A stretch of 64,000 nt of DNA from Nephrotoma appendiculata (taxonomy: Eukaryota; Arthropoda; Insecta; Diptera; Tipulidae): positions 18,708,777 through 18,772,776 of the forward strand of contig OX371224.1 of NCBI GenBank assembly GCA_947310385.1, read 5' to 3'. Positions 47,593-58,007 of this stretch are shown piece by piece (position 1 is the first letter of the stretch; every line of letters begins with the position of its first letter). Under the pieces are notes generated by a model. That model worked only from the letters and a program-made list of their open reading frames with translations, ran no database searches and was not told the DNA's origin. Both the position numbers and the translations under genes were made by a program.

Positions 47593-48011
47593 TGTTACGG
47601 TGACACCTAGATTAGAATAGAATAAGTTAATTTCATTAATTGTTCAATTACGTGTATAATTTATACTCAACATTTAGGCGTATTTCTATACTAACATATT
47701 TGCTGCGCATTTAGGATTATTCTAGAAACAAATATTTTGGTATATAAAGGCGCGCGTTGACGTGTATTGCTGAGTATTATTTTAAACGTGAAACAGTGAA
47801 GGTTAAATAGAAAGATTATTAAAGTAATTATTAAAGCGATTATTAAAGTGATAATTAAAAAGTGTGTTATAATTATAATAATTAATTGTGAATTTTGTGT
47901 TGTATAATAAATTGTGTTGTGTAAATAAATTGTGTGAGTTCAAATTTGAAGCAGTGTATTTATTCATAATCCAGTGATTCGAACCTTGATTGACAAGGCA
48001 AAATCGTAACA
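47593..48011 (+). repeat. 5' LTR
   Basis: U3 carries TATATAAAG at 47741-47749, so transcription probably starts near 47770. AATAAA lies further on. A short direct repeat (units of GATTATTAAAGT, four times) lies at about 47813-47860. Terminal inverted bases are TGTTACG/CGTAACA. Confidence 0.95.
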
Positions 48012-48013
48012 AT

Positions 48014-48032
48014 TGGTGACAGCGGTGGGATT
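48014..48032 (+). other. Primer-binding site, tRNA-Leu type
   Basis: TGGTGACAGCGGTGGGATT starts 2 nt after the LTR and is complementary, with at most one mismatch to the animal tRNA-Leu(AAG) sequence I recall, to the tRNA-Leu 3' end plus CCA. The exact isoacceptor is inferred. Confidence 0.75.
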
Positions 48033-48048
48033 GTGAATAATAAGGAAA

Positions 48049-49455
48049 ATGATTCTCTACGAATTAAAGCTTGCGCAATTAAAGGAGCAACTGAAGCAGC
48101 GAGGTTTGGCTAGTGAAGGCACAAAAGCAAGTTTGGTGGAGCGACTACGTGAGGCCATGGAGAAGGACGGTTTAAATCCAGATGTGTATGATTTCGAGGA
48201 GGACAACACGGATGAGATCAGTATGGACAAGAAAGAAAAGGAAGAACAAACGATGGTCGGAACAACACAAAACACATCCGGAAGTTTCGATTTATCGCAG
48301 TTGATGGCGGCTATGAATCAAATGATGGGACAACAGTTGGAGCTACAAGGGGCGGACATTAAACATCAAATGAAACAGCAGATGTTACAAGTGGAGCAAC
48401 AAGGGGCGGACATTAAACAGAAGATGGTACAAATGGAGCAACAAGGGGCTGACATTAAACAGAAGATGGTACAAATGGAGCAACAAGGAGCGGACATTAA
48501 AAACCAAATAGAAGTTGGTCAAAAGAAAATGGACGAGAAGTTTCTGGAGTTATCTTCTACACTACACGGTAAAGTGGAAAAACTGCAAACAGAAGTACAC
48601 GCAGAGATTCAAAATGTTAAAGGAGAGGTTCAACGTCTCGAGAAGGAGCTCCAAGATGTTAAAGTGAATGGAACGACACATCAAGCGATTCAGACGGTTA
48701 ACGCAGTTAAGATAAAACCACCAACATTTGATGGAACAACATCCTTCAGCATTTTTAAGTTCCAATTCGAAACGGCGATTAAGCAAAATCAGTGGACTGA
48801 AGAACAATGTGTTGCAGCGTTAATTGTGGCTCTTAAAGGCGAAGCGGCAGAAACATTACAAATCATTCCCGAGCAGGAACGGAACGTTTACATGGGAATT
48901 ATGAAGGCGTTAGATCGAAAATACGGAAGCGACCACAAACGAGAAATCTATCGCATGGAATTGAAGAGTCGATACCAAAGAGCAGGAGAATCGCTACAGG
49001 AATTTTCATCGGCAATTGAGCGGCTCGCGCATTTAGTACATTCAAATATGTCGGCCGAATACATGGAACGAATTAAAATGGATGCATTCATTGACGGTAT
49101 TCGAGATCCTGAGACGCGCAGAGCGGTGATGTTGTCACCTAAGGCAACTTTCACGGAAACCATCGCTTGTGCGTTAACAAACGAAACTGCGCAAACCATC
49201 ATCAAACCAGCAATGAAAATTCGTCGAGTGGAGATTGATTCCAGAATAGACACCGCACGGGCTACGCCAAGATTCAGAGATGGAAGTGGCAGGATTAAAT
49301 GCTGGGTATGTGATAGAATGGGTCACATCTCACGGGACTGTTGGGAGATTAAGAAGAAACGAGCAAGGTCGCCATCTCCTATGAAGCGTAGACCAAACGA
49401 AGAGCAGATAGAATCCAGAAAGGAGCGTCAGACGACAGCGGAGTCGTTAAACTAA
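48049..49455 (+). CDS. gag: Gag: SAP-like domain, coiled-coil repeats, capsid, CCHC knuckle
   Basis: A 468-residue structural protein. Residues 3-42 (LKLAQLKEQLKQRGL, then KASLVERLREAME) form a SAP-like DNA-binding motif. Residues about 99-160 hold repeats of 14 residues around QQGADIKQKMVQME, two heptads each, predicting a coiled coil. Residues about 225-390 are the Ty3/gypsy capsid region (FSIFKFQFETAIKQ, ALDRKYGSDHKREIYRMELK, LQEFSSAIERLAHL). C418-C431 is one zinc knuckle, CWVCDRMGHISRDC (CX2CX4HX4C), binding RNA during packaging. The start ATG is 17 nt after the primer site. The stop immediately follows a slippery heptamer, linking gag to pol. Confidence 0.95.
   Translation: MILYELKLAQLKEQLKQRGLASEGTKASLVERLREAMEKDGLNPDVYDFEEDNTDEISMDKKEKEEQTMVGTTQNTSGSFDLSQLMAAMNQMMGQQLELQGADIKHQMKQQMLQVEQQGADIKQKMVQMEQQGADIKQKMVQMEQQGADIKNQIEVGQKKMDEKFLELSSTLHGKVEKLQTEVHAEIQNVKGEVQRLEKELQDVKVNGTTHQAIQTVNAVKIKPPTFDGTTSFSIFKFQFETAIKQNQWTEEQCVAALIVALKGEAAETLQIIPEQERNVYMGIMKALDRKYGSDHKREIYRMELKSRYQRAGESLQEFSSAIERLAHLVHSNMSAEYMERIKMDAFIDGIRDPETRRAVMLSPKATFTETIACALTNETAQTIIKPAMKIRRVEIDSRIDTARATPRFRDGSGRIKCWVCDRMGHISRDCWEIKKKRARSPSPMKRRPNEEQIESRKERQTTAESLN
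48385..48512 (+). repeat. 42-bp in-frame tandem repeat in gag
   Basis: About three units of 42 bp with the core GAGCAACAAGGGGC followed by GACATTAAACAGAAGATG. The copies are nearly identical at the DNA level, so expansion was recent. A partial unit precedes at 48340. Confidence 0.85.
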
Positions 49456-49505
49456 AAAGAGTCAGCTTGAAGGGGCAGAAGCTGGCTCCCACAACCGATT
49501 GCCCC
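49446..49505 (+). promoter_or_regulatory. Candidate -1 ribosomal frameshift signal (slippery site and pseudoknot)
   Basis: GTTAAAC at 49446-49452 is in the correct phase (G TTA AAC) and the gag TAA follows at once. After a 6-nt spacer, stem 1 pairs 49459-49468 with 49479-49488 (10 pairs, one G-U). The loop bases 49472-49478 (GGGGCAG) pair with 49499-49505 (TTGCCCC; 7 pairs, one G-U) as stem 2. Loops are 3 and 10 nt. A one-base backward slip enters the pol frame exactly. GTTAAAC is the known slippery site of equine arteritis virus. Pairing was done by eye. Confidence 0.8.
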
Positions 49506-52500
49506 ACAACCTCCATCCATGTTTCTAGAATAGCAAGGAACGGTGACAGCTTAACAATTGAAGCCGATATTGATGGGAAGAAATGCATGATCACGCTGGA
49601 TACGGGAGCAACACATACGATTGTTCGTGAGGATATTATTGATGGAATTATGGAACCAGCTAATGGCATTAAATTACGAACGGCGACTGGAGAAAATTCA
49701 GCAATAAAAGGGAAAAAGGTCGTAAAAATAAGGATTGGACGAAATCACTTTCAATACGAGGTGCTGATTGCAGATATTGTAGACGAAGTCATCTTGGGAA
49801 TGGACTTCATGAGAACGAATGGCTTCGTGGTGGATGTTGGACGGGGTGTATTAACCTACGATAATATCGAGTTGCCACTTCACGTTAGCGCCGTTATAGG
49901 AGAAACGACCAGGCAAATTATAATGGATCATCGGGAGAAGCTGCCACCGAACTCGGAAACAATAGTATGGGCAAGATTGGAAGGAGGTTCTGGGTCACCC
50001 AGGTTGTGGGTTGTGGAAGCCAATGAAGCAGAGAGCGGAGCCAGAGAAATTATGATCGGGAAAGTTTTAGTGAAACCAGACAGCGATAATAGAGTACCAA
50101 TTAGGACTCTAAATCTCTCGGATAAGACGAAAACCATCAAGAAAGGGACAATAATCGGAAAATGTGAAGAAATATCGGCGATAGTGAAGTGCGAGCAGAA
50201 AAATCCGATTAAGACGGCTAACTCGCAAGTGCAGAAAGAGATTATAGATCAACTTATGGAGAAATGGACCGAAGATCTTACCATGGAACAGAAAAGTTTG
50301 GCAAAACAATTGCTCGAGCGGTACATGCCAATATTCTGTAGTACATCGGACAATAATGGGAGAACCACAATGGTAAAACATCGAATAGATACAGGAGCAG
50401 AAACGCCGATTCGACAACCACCCAGGAGATTACCATTGGCAAAGCAAGGAGAAGTGGATCGAATGGTAAAAGATATGCAAGCAGCAGGGGTAATCGAAAC
50501 ATCAAGCAGTCCATGGAGTTCACCAGTGGTGTTAGTCGAGAAAAAGGATGGTAGCATGAGATTCTGCGTGGATTATCGAAAATTAAATGCTGTGACGAAA
50601 AAGGATAGTTACCCATTGCCAAGGATCGATGACACGTTAGACACATTATCGGGTGCTCGAATATTTTCGACATTAGATCTGCAAAGCGGCTATTGGCAAG
50701 TGGAAGTCCAGGAGGAAGATCGCGAGAAAACGGCATTCAGTGTGGGTAACGGATTATGGCAATTTAACGTTATGCCATTCGGATTATGTAACGCCCCTGC
50801 GACTTTTGAACGGCTAATGGAGCGCGTGCTAAAGGGATTACATTGGAGGACGTGCCTCGTATATTTGGACGACATCATCGTTATGGGCAAGGATTTCGAC
50901 GAGCATTTAAGGAATTTGGCAGAGGTTTTGGATCGGATACAAGCCGCCGGATTGAAGCTAAGCCCAAAGAAATGCAAACTATTTAGAACGGAAGTAAAAT
51001 ATTTGGGTCATAAGGTAACAACCAATGGAATCCATACCGATGAAGACAAGATCGCAGCAGTGAAGGAATGGCCACGACCTAAAAACTTACATGAATTACG
51101 GAGCTTCCTTGGATTGTGTACCTATTATAGACGATTCGTGCCAGGATTCGCCAATATTGCAAAGAGTTTACACGAGTTAACCAGGAAGAACAAGGCATTC
51201 GAATGGAAGGATGATCAAGAAGAGGCATTTGTGGAACTAAGACGACGATTATGCGAAGCACCAATCCTCGCATACCCTATACCCAACGTTAAATTCATTT
51301 TGGACACCGATGCAAGTAATGATGGTATAGGAGGAGTATTATCACAGGCAACAAATGGTGAGGAGCGAGTTATTGCATATTACTCCAAGATGTTATCAAA
51401 ACCGGAACGGATTTATTGTGTAACACGGAAAGAGTTGTTGGCTATAGTGGAATGTGTTAAGCACTTCCATAAGTACCTCTATGGCCAAAAATTTCTTCTA
51501 CGGACGGATCATGGAGCTTTGCGCTGGTTGTTACAATTCAAAAATCCAGAGGGACAAGTAGCACGTTGGATCGAACGTTTGCAAAGCTACGATTTCCAAA
51601 TTGAACATCGGAAGGGAACCGCACATGGAAATGCCGACGCATTATCAAGAAGGCCATGTCCCGTGGAATGCAAGCATTGTGGGCGTGTGGAGGGTAAGGA
51701 AAACATCATCGATATTCGGCTTATGCAAGTGCTACCTGATGAGGAATGGACTGATGAAATGATCAAGAAGGAGCAATTACGGGATGCTGACCTGTCATTC
51801 ATCATGAAACATAAGGAAAAGGAACACCGGCCCACATGGAGTGAGATAGCTGACAAAGCTCCCATTGTAAAAGCATATTGGGCTCAATGGGATAGCCTCC
51901 ACATAGAAAATGGATGTTTAAAACGAAAGTGGGAAAGCACGGATGGTAAAGTAAAACAATTGTTGGTAGTGGTGCCAAAAGATCGGATAGCGGAAATCCT
52001 CAAGGAGTATCACGGAGGAGCAAGTGGAGGTCACCTAGGGATTAATCAAACATTAGCCAAAATTCGCCAACGTTTCTACTGGTCCGGATGTAGACAGTCA
52101 GTAGTAGAATGGTGTCGAAGATGTGACCAATGTGCGGCAGTGAAGGGACCAGCACGAAAAAGCCGTGGAACCATGAAACAATATAATGTCGGGGCACCAT
52201 TTGAGAGAATTGCAATGGACGTGGCGGGGCCATTTCCGACCACCGAGAGCGGAAATAAATATGTGCTAGTAATAATGGATTATTTCAGCAAATGGCCGGA
52301 AGTGTACCCCATACCCAATCAGGAGACAACAACAATAGCTGATGCCGTGGTTAACAATTGGATTAGCAGATTTGGTGTACCTATGGAAATTCACACGGAT
52401 CAAGGAAGGAATTTCGAATCGGTGGTATTTCAGGAGATATGTCAGATGCTTGGAATCAATAAAACAAGAACGACCCCTTTACACCCACAATCGGACGGTA

Positions 52501-53072
52501 TGGTGGAAAGATTCAATGGTACATTGGAGGAATATCTAGCAAAAGCTGTGGAAAGGAACCAACGCAACTGGGATCGACATATACCAATGTTCCTGATGGC
52601 CTACCGATCAGCGGTACATGACACAACAGGAGTGACACCAGCTAAAACCATATTTGGGAACAATCTGCGATTACCAGGAGATTTAAAATTTGGGGCTGTT
52701 CCATCAGCAGCTCTATGCGGACAGGATTACGTCGACCGAATGAAAGAGGAACTTAATGAAATACATCAATTTGTACGGGAGAAAATTCGAATATCAAGTG
52801 ATCGAATGAAAGCTCGATATGACATACGAGCAAATAATCAAGGCTTCGAGGAAGGGCAATTGGTATGGCTTCACAACCCGCAACGGCACAAGGGATTATC
52901 ACCGAAGTTGCAACCCACATGGGAAGGACCTTACACTGTCATTAAAAAGTTGAACGACGTGGTTTATCGCATACAGAAAGGACGGAAAGGTAAACCAAAG
53001 GTGGTGCATTTAGAGGGTTTGGCGCTCTACAGAGGAGGTGATCTGGATCCTGTTCGGGACGAACAGGCTTAG
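49452..53072 (+). CDS. pol: Pol: protease, reverse transcriptase, RNase H, integrase
   Basis: The pol frame overlaps the end of gag by 64 nt (open from 49392) and has no ATG near its start, consistent with -1 frameshifting. Counting from the TTG codon at 49467: protease active site DTGA at 45-48; reverse transcriptase with FCVDYRKLNAVTK and YLDD at 466-469; RNase H starting at D613 (ILDTDAS); integrase zinc finger from H849 with CDQC; catalytic D918, D978 and E1014 (DD35E); then a GPY-type C-terminal module (TWEGPYTVIKK) and no chromodomain. All catalytic residues are present and the frame is intact to TAG at 53070. Processing into separate enzymes by the protease is expected from the family. 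Confidence 0.95.
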   Translation, partial: LKRVSLKGQKLAPTTDCPTTSIHVSRIARNGDSLTIEADIDGKKCMITLDTGATHTIVREDIIDGIMEPANGIKLRTATGENSAIKGKKVVKIRIGRNHFQYEVLIADIVDEVILGMDFMRTNGFVVDVGRGVLTYDNIELPLHVSAVIGETTRQIIMDHREKLPPNSETIVWARLEGGSGSPRLWVVEANEAESGAREIMIGKVLVKPDSDNRVPIRTLNLSDKTKTIKKGTIIGKCEEISAIVKCEQKNPIKTANSQVQKEIIDQLMEKWTEDLTMEQKSLAKQLLERYMPIFCSTSDNNGRTTMVKHRIDTGAETPIRQPPRRLPLAKQGEVDRMVKDMQAAGVIETSSSPWSSPVVLVEKKDGSMRFCVDYRKLNAVTKKDSYPLPRIDDTLDTLSGARIFSTLDLQSGYWQVEVQEEDREKTAFSVGNGLWQFNVMPFGLCNAPATFERLMERVLKGLHWRTCLVYLDDIIVMGKDFDEHLRNLAEVLDRIQAAGLKLSPKKCKLFRTEVKYLGHKVTTNGIHTDEDKIAAVKEWPRPKNLHELRSFLGLCTYYRRFVPGFANIAKSLHELTRKNKAFEWKDDQEEAFVELRRRLCEAPILAYPIPNVKFILDTDASNDGIGGVLSQATNGEERVIAYYSKMLSKPERIYCVTRKELLAIVECVKHFHKYLYGQKFLLRTDHGALRWLLQFKNPEGQVARWIERLQSYDFQIEHRKGTAHGNADALSRRPCPVECKHCGRVEGKENIIDIRLMQVLPDEEWTDEMIKKEQLRDADLSFIMKHKEKEHRPTWSEIADKAPIVKAYWAQWDSLHIENGCLKRKWESTDGKVKQLLVVVPKDRIAEILKEYHGGASGGHLGINQTLAKIRQRFYWSGCRQSVVEWCRRCDQCAAVKGPARKSRGTMKQYNVGAPFERIAMDVAGPFPTTESGNKYVLVIMDYFSKWPEVYPIPNQETTTIADAVVNNWISRFGVPMEIHTDQGRNFESVVFQEICQMLGINKTRTTPLHPQSDGMVERFNGTLEEYLAKAVERNQRNWDRHIPMFLMAYRSAVHDTTGVTPAKTIFGNNLRLPGDLKFGAVPSAALCGQDYVDRMKEELNEIHQFVREKIRISSDRMKARYDIRANNQGFEEGQLVWLHNPQRHKGLSPKLQPTWEGPYTVIKKLNDVVYRIQKGRKGKPKVVHLEGLALYRGGDLDPVRDEQA

Positions 53073-53083
53073 GTGGGGGGTAG
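53071..53083 (+). other. Polypurine tract
   Basis: AGGTGGGGGGTAG lies directly before the 3' LTR and overlaps the pol stop codon by two bases. It primes plus-strand DNA synthesis in this element type. Confidence 0.8.
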
Positions 53084-53502
53084 TGTTACGGTGACACCTA
53101 GATTAGAATAGAATAAGTTAATTTCATTAATTGTTCAATTACGTGTGTTATTTATACTCAACATTTAGGCGTATTTCTATACTAACATATTTGCTGCGCA
53201 TTTAGGATTATTCTAGAAACAAATATTTTGGTATATAAAGGCGCGCGTTGACGTGTATTGCTGAGTATTATTTTAAACGTGAAACAGTGAAGGTTAAATA
53301 GAAAGATTATTAAAGTGATTATTAAAGCGATTATTAAAGTGATAATTAAAAAGTGTGTTATAATTATAATAATTAATTGTGAATTTTGTGTTGTATAATA
53401 AATTGTGTTGTGTAAATAAATTGTGTGAGTTCAAATTTGAAGCAGTGTATTTATTCACAATCCAGTGATTCGAACCTTGATTGACAAGGCAAAATCGTAA
53501 CA
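53084..53502 (+). repeat. 3' LTR
   Basis: Same length as the 5' LTR with four substitutions. AATAAA at 53397-53402 and 53415-53420 are candidate poly(A) signals. Confidence 0.95.
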
Positions 53503-54783
53503 ATATTTTTGACATTGTAAAAGCTTTATGTATTTAATAATTCGCCTAAATGTTGATGTTTGTATTAAAAGTTAAATAAATAAATAATAGTTTTGTATAT
53601 ATCACCATTTAGGGGTAACCGTAATTAAAAATTCTATACATATTAATTCTATTTTTCTACATTTACATTTGAACTTTGTGATATAAATTTTTTACAATTT
53701 GATATTAGTAAATAAAGGTAGAATAACGTAGTGTTTCCAAAAATTTTGAGATTCCACACTAAATTTCTACAATTATCTTCCGCGGCCAATCTTTTTATCA
53801 ACGGAATAACTTTCATTTTTGTGTAGATCTGTGAATATCCAACTTTGTACATCAGCTTGATGAAAACATACGACACGAATAACTGCATGCAGACGTTGGC
53901 TTTCGATGATATTATTTGTATATACAACAAACAATTTATTGATACAACAACACCAGCTCAGATCAAAATTTGGAACCTGGTACTTGTATGTAACAATGAA
54001 TTTAGGTTCTTTATAGACTCTTTACTAATTTAATCATTGAAAGCTAAGTTACATATATATTCTCTCATTTTATAATCTTTTCTTAATACTAGAGTAATTT
54101 ACATTACATTAAACTCTTTTGTGCATTTCCAGATGATTTCAAACGACATCAAGAATGGCGAAAACATGTTAAACAGTCGGGGGAGTTTTGTGTTCATGAA
54201 TGTGTGGTCATTGGCAAGTTTTATATTTTTTACGAAGTAGACTTTGTTTATCGGGTTAATGTCTCAATTTTTTACCAGACGAATTATTTGCCACTCATAG
54301 TTTCCCTTCAAAACTGGGCTTTGAATAAAAATGGAACGATTGGCATTTCATCCTATTGTCTTGTCTCACATTTTCAGAATGGTTTCGAAAGATTCGTTTC
54401 AGTCACTATCATGTAAGGTAAAACTGTTCCACATGCAAGGAGTGCACGATTGCTTTAGTAGTGAGAGGAGTATTATGCAGGCCTAATAAAACTTGACAAA
54501 TTACCGATCCTTCTTAGTTGAATACCCAATCCAAACCAGGTTCACGCCTGAAATTTATCAGACCAAATTAAAAACTGAAAAATGTTATAGTTTATTGCTA
54601 TCATTCAATTCATGTCTTTTTTGAAGTATGTATTACAATTAATTATTTTGAGAATATACATATATCATCTATCTACATTTAATTAATAAAAAAAAATCAT
54701 AAATCAATAGTAAAAAAATTTATCAATGTACAATGAGCATAATTATACAATGGCAATATGTCATTGAAAGTCACGTGTTTGGT
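53503..54783. other. Intergenic, no gene recognised
   Basis: AT-rich DNA between the retrotransposon and the 3' end of the CD36-like gene. Minus-strand AATAAA occurs at 54784-54789, possibly the poly(A) signal of that gene. Confidence 0.4.
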
Positions 54784-54830
54784 TTTATTTTATTAGATAC
54801 AATTTGGTAACTATATCACATTCGTTTCTA

Positions 54831-56450
54831 CTATTTATTATCAAACGGTTTTAGTTCCATAGTTTTGTATAAATTTGGATATATAAGTGGAGATCCTTCT
54901 GGCAGTCTTCCCGTTTTTCCACCCTCTTTATTACGAATTTCTATTTCACGCATACGACGCCTGCGTCGGACGTAGCAGCTTATTGACGCACACAGTAATA
55001 GTATGACGCCTAAGACAGATATTAGCACTGAAGAAATTCGCCCGATCATCGGCATTTTTAAGGCTAAATTTAATTCAGCTGCTAGCTCGCTGTCTATTGA
55101 TACCTTTTGTTCAAACCATAACACGGGGAAGAATGTATACGGCACTTTAGCATACAAATTAACATTAGGATCTGGACGGATTAACATATTTATTTGAAAT
55201 CGAGCTGCGACTTCTAACGTAATACCGGTCTCCTACAATAGAAAAAAGTTTAGTTATTTTAATTTTGATTAACTCAATTCATTGTACTTACAGGTTCAAG
55301 AACTATGTAAAACTGATGTTTATCTTTTTCGGGTTCTAGACCATCCACCATATTTAGGTAATACGGGTCGGCATTAAAATAATGTGGAAATGACATAAAG
55401 ACTGGTGTTCCCAAACGGCACGATGAAATATTTAATACGCCGGATGGGGCACATTCTCCACCACAGAAACACCAATTATCCGGATATTTAGTTCCATTAT
55501 CGACTGTTCTAGGACCTCCTGTATATTTGTAACCTGTTATGCCTTCCACCTCTACTTCTTCCTCATAATCAAATGAAATACTTCGACATAGTTCGGGGGT
55601 GAATAATGTCACTGGTTTATCTTTTGTTTGTTTCGGAGGATAAAATTCACCACCGGATCCGTTAACCATACCGCAATGCTCCTCAAAATATTCAGTTCTG
55701 TTTTTAAAATTCCAATGTAATAGTTCTCCAAAATGATTTATATCATCAGCACCAGTTTTTATATTGAAATGTCCGGTTAGTGTGTCCGAACCATTACGCT
55801 AATTTTACAAAAGAATATGTAAGATAATTACTTAGGGATTTAAATATAAAATTTAAATAAATTACCGTGTAAAACCAACCGAACCGATCAAATGGAATGT
55901 CAATATCACCAAACATAGTTTTTGCTGTCCGAGCCATGTCTATTAAATCGCTTGTGTATCCAGTAAACAGTAGTTCATCTACAGTTTTTTCCACATGAAT
56001 CTCTTGATTGTATATTGTTAATCCGGCACTAACCGCGGCCTTTTTCAAACCGGTCCAATAGCGAGCTTTTGCTGCAGCTGCCTAAAAAAATATTTTTTAG
56101 ATAATCAAAAATTATCATTAAATGAAGTTGTTACAAATCCATACCAATGCCACAATGTTAAGTGACACAATGGTGTCCTCGAGTGTTCCATTACTACCTA
56201 TCGTATCAAAGTAATAATGATTTAATCTTGTATAACTAACTGTACTATTTTCAGGATGCCATTTAATTTTGATTTTATCCTGTCGATCACGAAATCTATA
56301 CGGGCCAAGTTGAACCAAATTTGGCTTAGTCGAGTGATCTAGAAATTCTTCATGATTGGTCCAATTATAGAAATAGATGTCTAAATAAATTGGTATGGGC
56401 GGCGTTTTCCATAAATCGTATGTTTTTGAATTTGGTGTTAGTACCAGCTC
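54831..56450 (-). CDS. CD36 / class B scavenger receptor, last four exons
   Basis: Exons 56145-56450, 55866-56081, 55292-55798 and 54831-55232 on the minus strand. All are phase 0, with GT-AG introns of 63, 67 and 59 bp, giving 475 residues. Order: ELVLTPNSKTYDLWKTPPIP and IYFYNWTNHEEF, LGPYRFRD, GWFYT joined to RNGSDTLTGHFN, the cysteine cluster CFCGGECAPSGVLNISSC with LGTPVFMSFPHY, TGITLEVAARFQIN, then the membrane segment SSVLISVLGVILLLCASISC and a basic cytoplasmic tail. The large ectodomain loop binds lipids or modified lipoproteins in the family. The first exon, with start and N-terminal membrane helix, was not found, so the gene is partial here. Confidence 0.92.
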
Positions 56451-57666
56451 CTGGAAATAGAAAAAATACGGTAGCTATATTAAGAGTCCATTCGGGGAAT
56501 ATAAAATTTTAATCTGCTAAAAACTACTTTTATGAATCGTGATTATGCAACAAAACATAAATATTGCAGATACAATGAAATGTCCTTGAAAATATAAAAT
56601 AAATTCTACATAATAAGGAGAAATCGTTAAATAAATTACTTTCGAGTTTATATAATTTCTGTAGTAGTATCGTGAATATATGAATATAATATATCTAGAT
56701 AACAGATAAAATAGATAATAGTTCCTTAACGTTTTTTATAATGAAACCAATCTTAGTAACTTGACCTTCGCCCCCCTAGTAAAAGCGGCACCTTTTCCAT
56801 GCTACAGTGTACAACTACAATGGTATTTGTTAACGGCGGACGGTCTATGTTTATCTGATATCGAGTACACTTGCTTTTACTTGCTACCTTGCTAATTCCC
56901 TACGAAGGCTATTATCAACAGATAAACATGATCCGATCACCTTTCTCCAATGAAGTGTGAATACACCGAGTGTCCAAAAAATTCCGGAACGTTAAATGTT
57001 TCACATAATAACCATTCATCAATCATTTATTTAACGATATATGAATTAAAACAGTAAAAATTCATTGTGATATGTGTGGTGCCCGAACTTGGGATGACCT
57101 TGAAAGATTTTCAATGAAAAGCGGATTCATAAGGGTTCTAAGTCGAATGTAAATAATAAAACACATCCAATTCAAATGAAACACAGTTTGTGTGTAAATG
57201 GCCAATATGACTGGAACAAGTGATAGCTCCGTCAAAATGGCCAATGAGAATTAAACCGATTCGGAGGAAACTCGATTTGTATGGTGCACTGGAGATTGAA
57301 AAAAAAATTGATTGGTTAAAAAAATTTCTTTATGAATGGAGTTAGACATTTTCACAACCGAATAGTATCAAACTTCGTTTGTATGATGAAAATATAATTG
57401 GTTTTCTTTGCATTTTTTCAAGACTGACACTTTTACACTTTTCAGTGGAAAGAAGCCCAGTGGTGTTTTAATTTGAGGTCCATGGTGTGATTCATTCTAT
57501 CGTAATAACAAACAATCAATGCAATTCATAATCAGTAATTTCTTTTGCATAAAAAATAAACCAACAACCACCAAGTGGTTGCCCATTTAAGGAGAAAACA
57601 ACATAAAATACTAGTAGCCTGAAATATTTTGAAATTTTATTGGAAATTTGATTTTGTGGTAGCACT
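56451..57666. other. Probable first visible intron or upstream DNA of CD36-like gene
   Basis: AT-rich, no recognisable exon. The acceptor TATTTCCAG precedes the exon at 56450, so an intron begins here on the minus strand and extends to an unknown upstream exon. Confidence 0.45.
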
Positions 57667-57708
57667 ATCACGAAAAGAAATTTTTGTTGTTATTTTATAA
57701 CCAGCGGA

Positions 57709-58007
57709 CCGGACAAGTGGGGCAGTGGCACTTGGACCGGGAGGTACTGGGTTTGAATCCCATCAGAGGCTAGGTGCAAATCGAATTTACATCATCGACT
57801 ATAATCGGTGGTGTTAATAAACACAAGTAACACCGTCTGATGGAGTGCAGAATTCAGCGCTGAACCACCGACCATGTCAATGTACAGGTTGACATGGAGC
57901 TGGCAATGTGCAGGTAGTATATTATAGTTGTGTGAGTAGGTGAATGGGTTAATGATGTGGCGTGAATGCGTGGTATAACAATTGGTCAAGTGTCAACCGC
58001 TGAAACC
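57709..58007 (+). repeat. tRNA-derived SINE (family A) with target duplication
   Basis: Starts CCGGACAAGTGGGGCAGTGG with the B-box CTGGGTTTGAATCCC. The body matches 19755-20034. TATAACCAGCGGA (57696-57708) and TATAACTAGCGGA (58008-58020) flank it as a 13-bp duplication with one change. It sits exactly within the outer terminal inverted repeat. Confidence 0.85.

Larger units (their letters stand above)
47593..53502 (+). mobile_element. Complete Ty3/gypsy LTR retrotransposon, 5910 bp
   Basis: Two 419-bp LTRs (47593-48011, 53084-53502) begin TGTTACG and end CGTAACA. They differ at only four bases, implying recent insertion. ATAT flanks the element on both sides (47589-47592, 53503-53506), a 4-bp duplication. 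Order: LTR, tRNA-Leu-type primer site, gag, pol (protease, RT, RNase H, integrase), polypurine tract, LTR. No env frame exists between pol and the tract. Gag and pol are both uninterrupted, so the copy may still be active. Confidence 0.95.

Noticed and set aside
47803..48012. Minus-strand Asn/Tyr-rich open frames in both LTRs (also 53294-53515)
   Set aside because: Produced by the short GATTATTAAAGT repeat of the LTR; low-complexity, not proteins.
48057..52539. Open frames opposite or overlapping gag and pol (for example 48057-48275, 48948-49253, 50109-50417, 50278-50736 on the minus strand; 52342-52539 on the plus strand)
   Set aside because: They are shadows of the strongly coding gag/pol frames, with no motifs of their own.
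57709..57790. Possible tRNA gene (B-box GGTTTGAATCCC)
   Set aside because: No cloverleaf with acceptor stem; the sequence recurs as a 300-bp SINE with target duplication.
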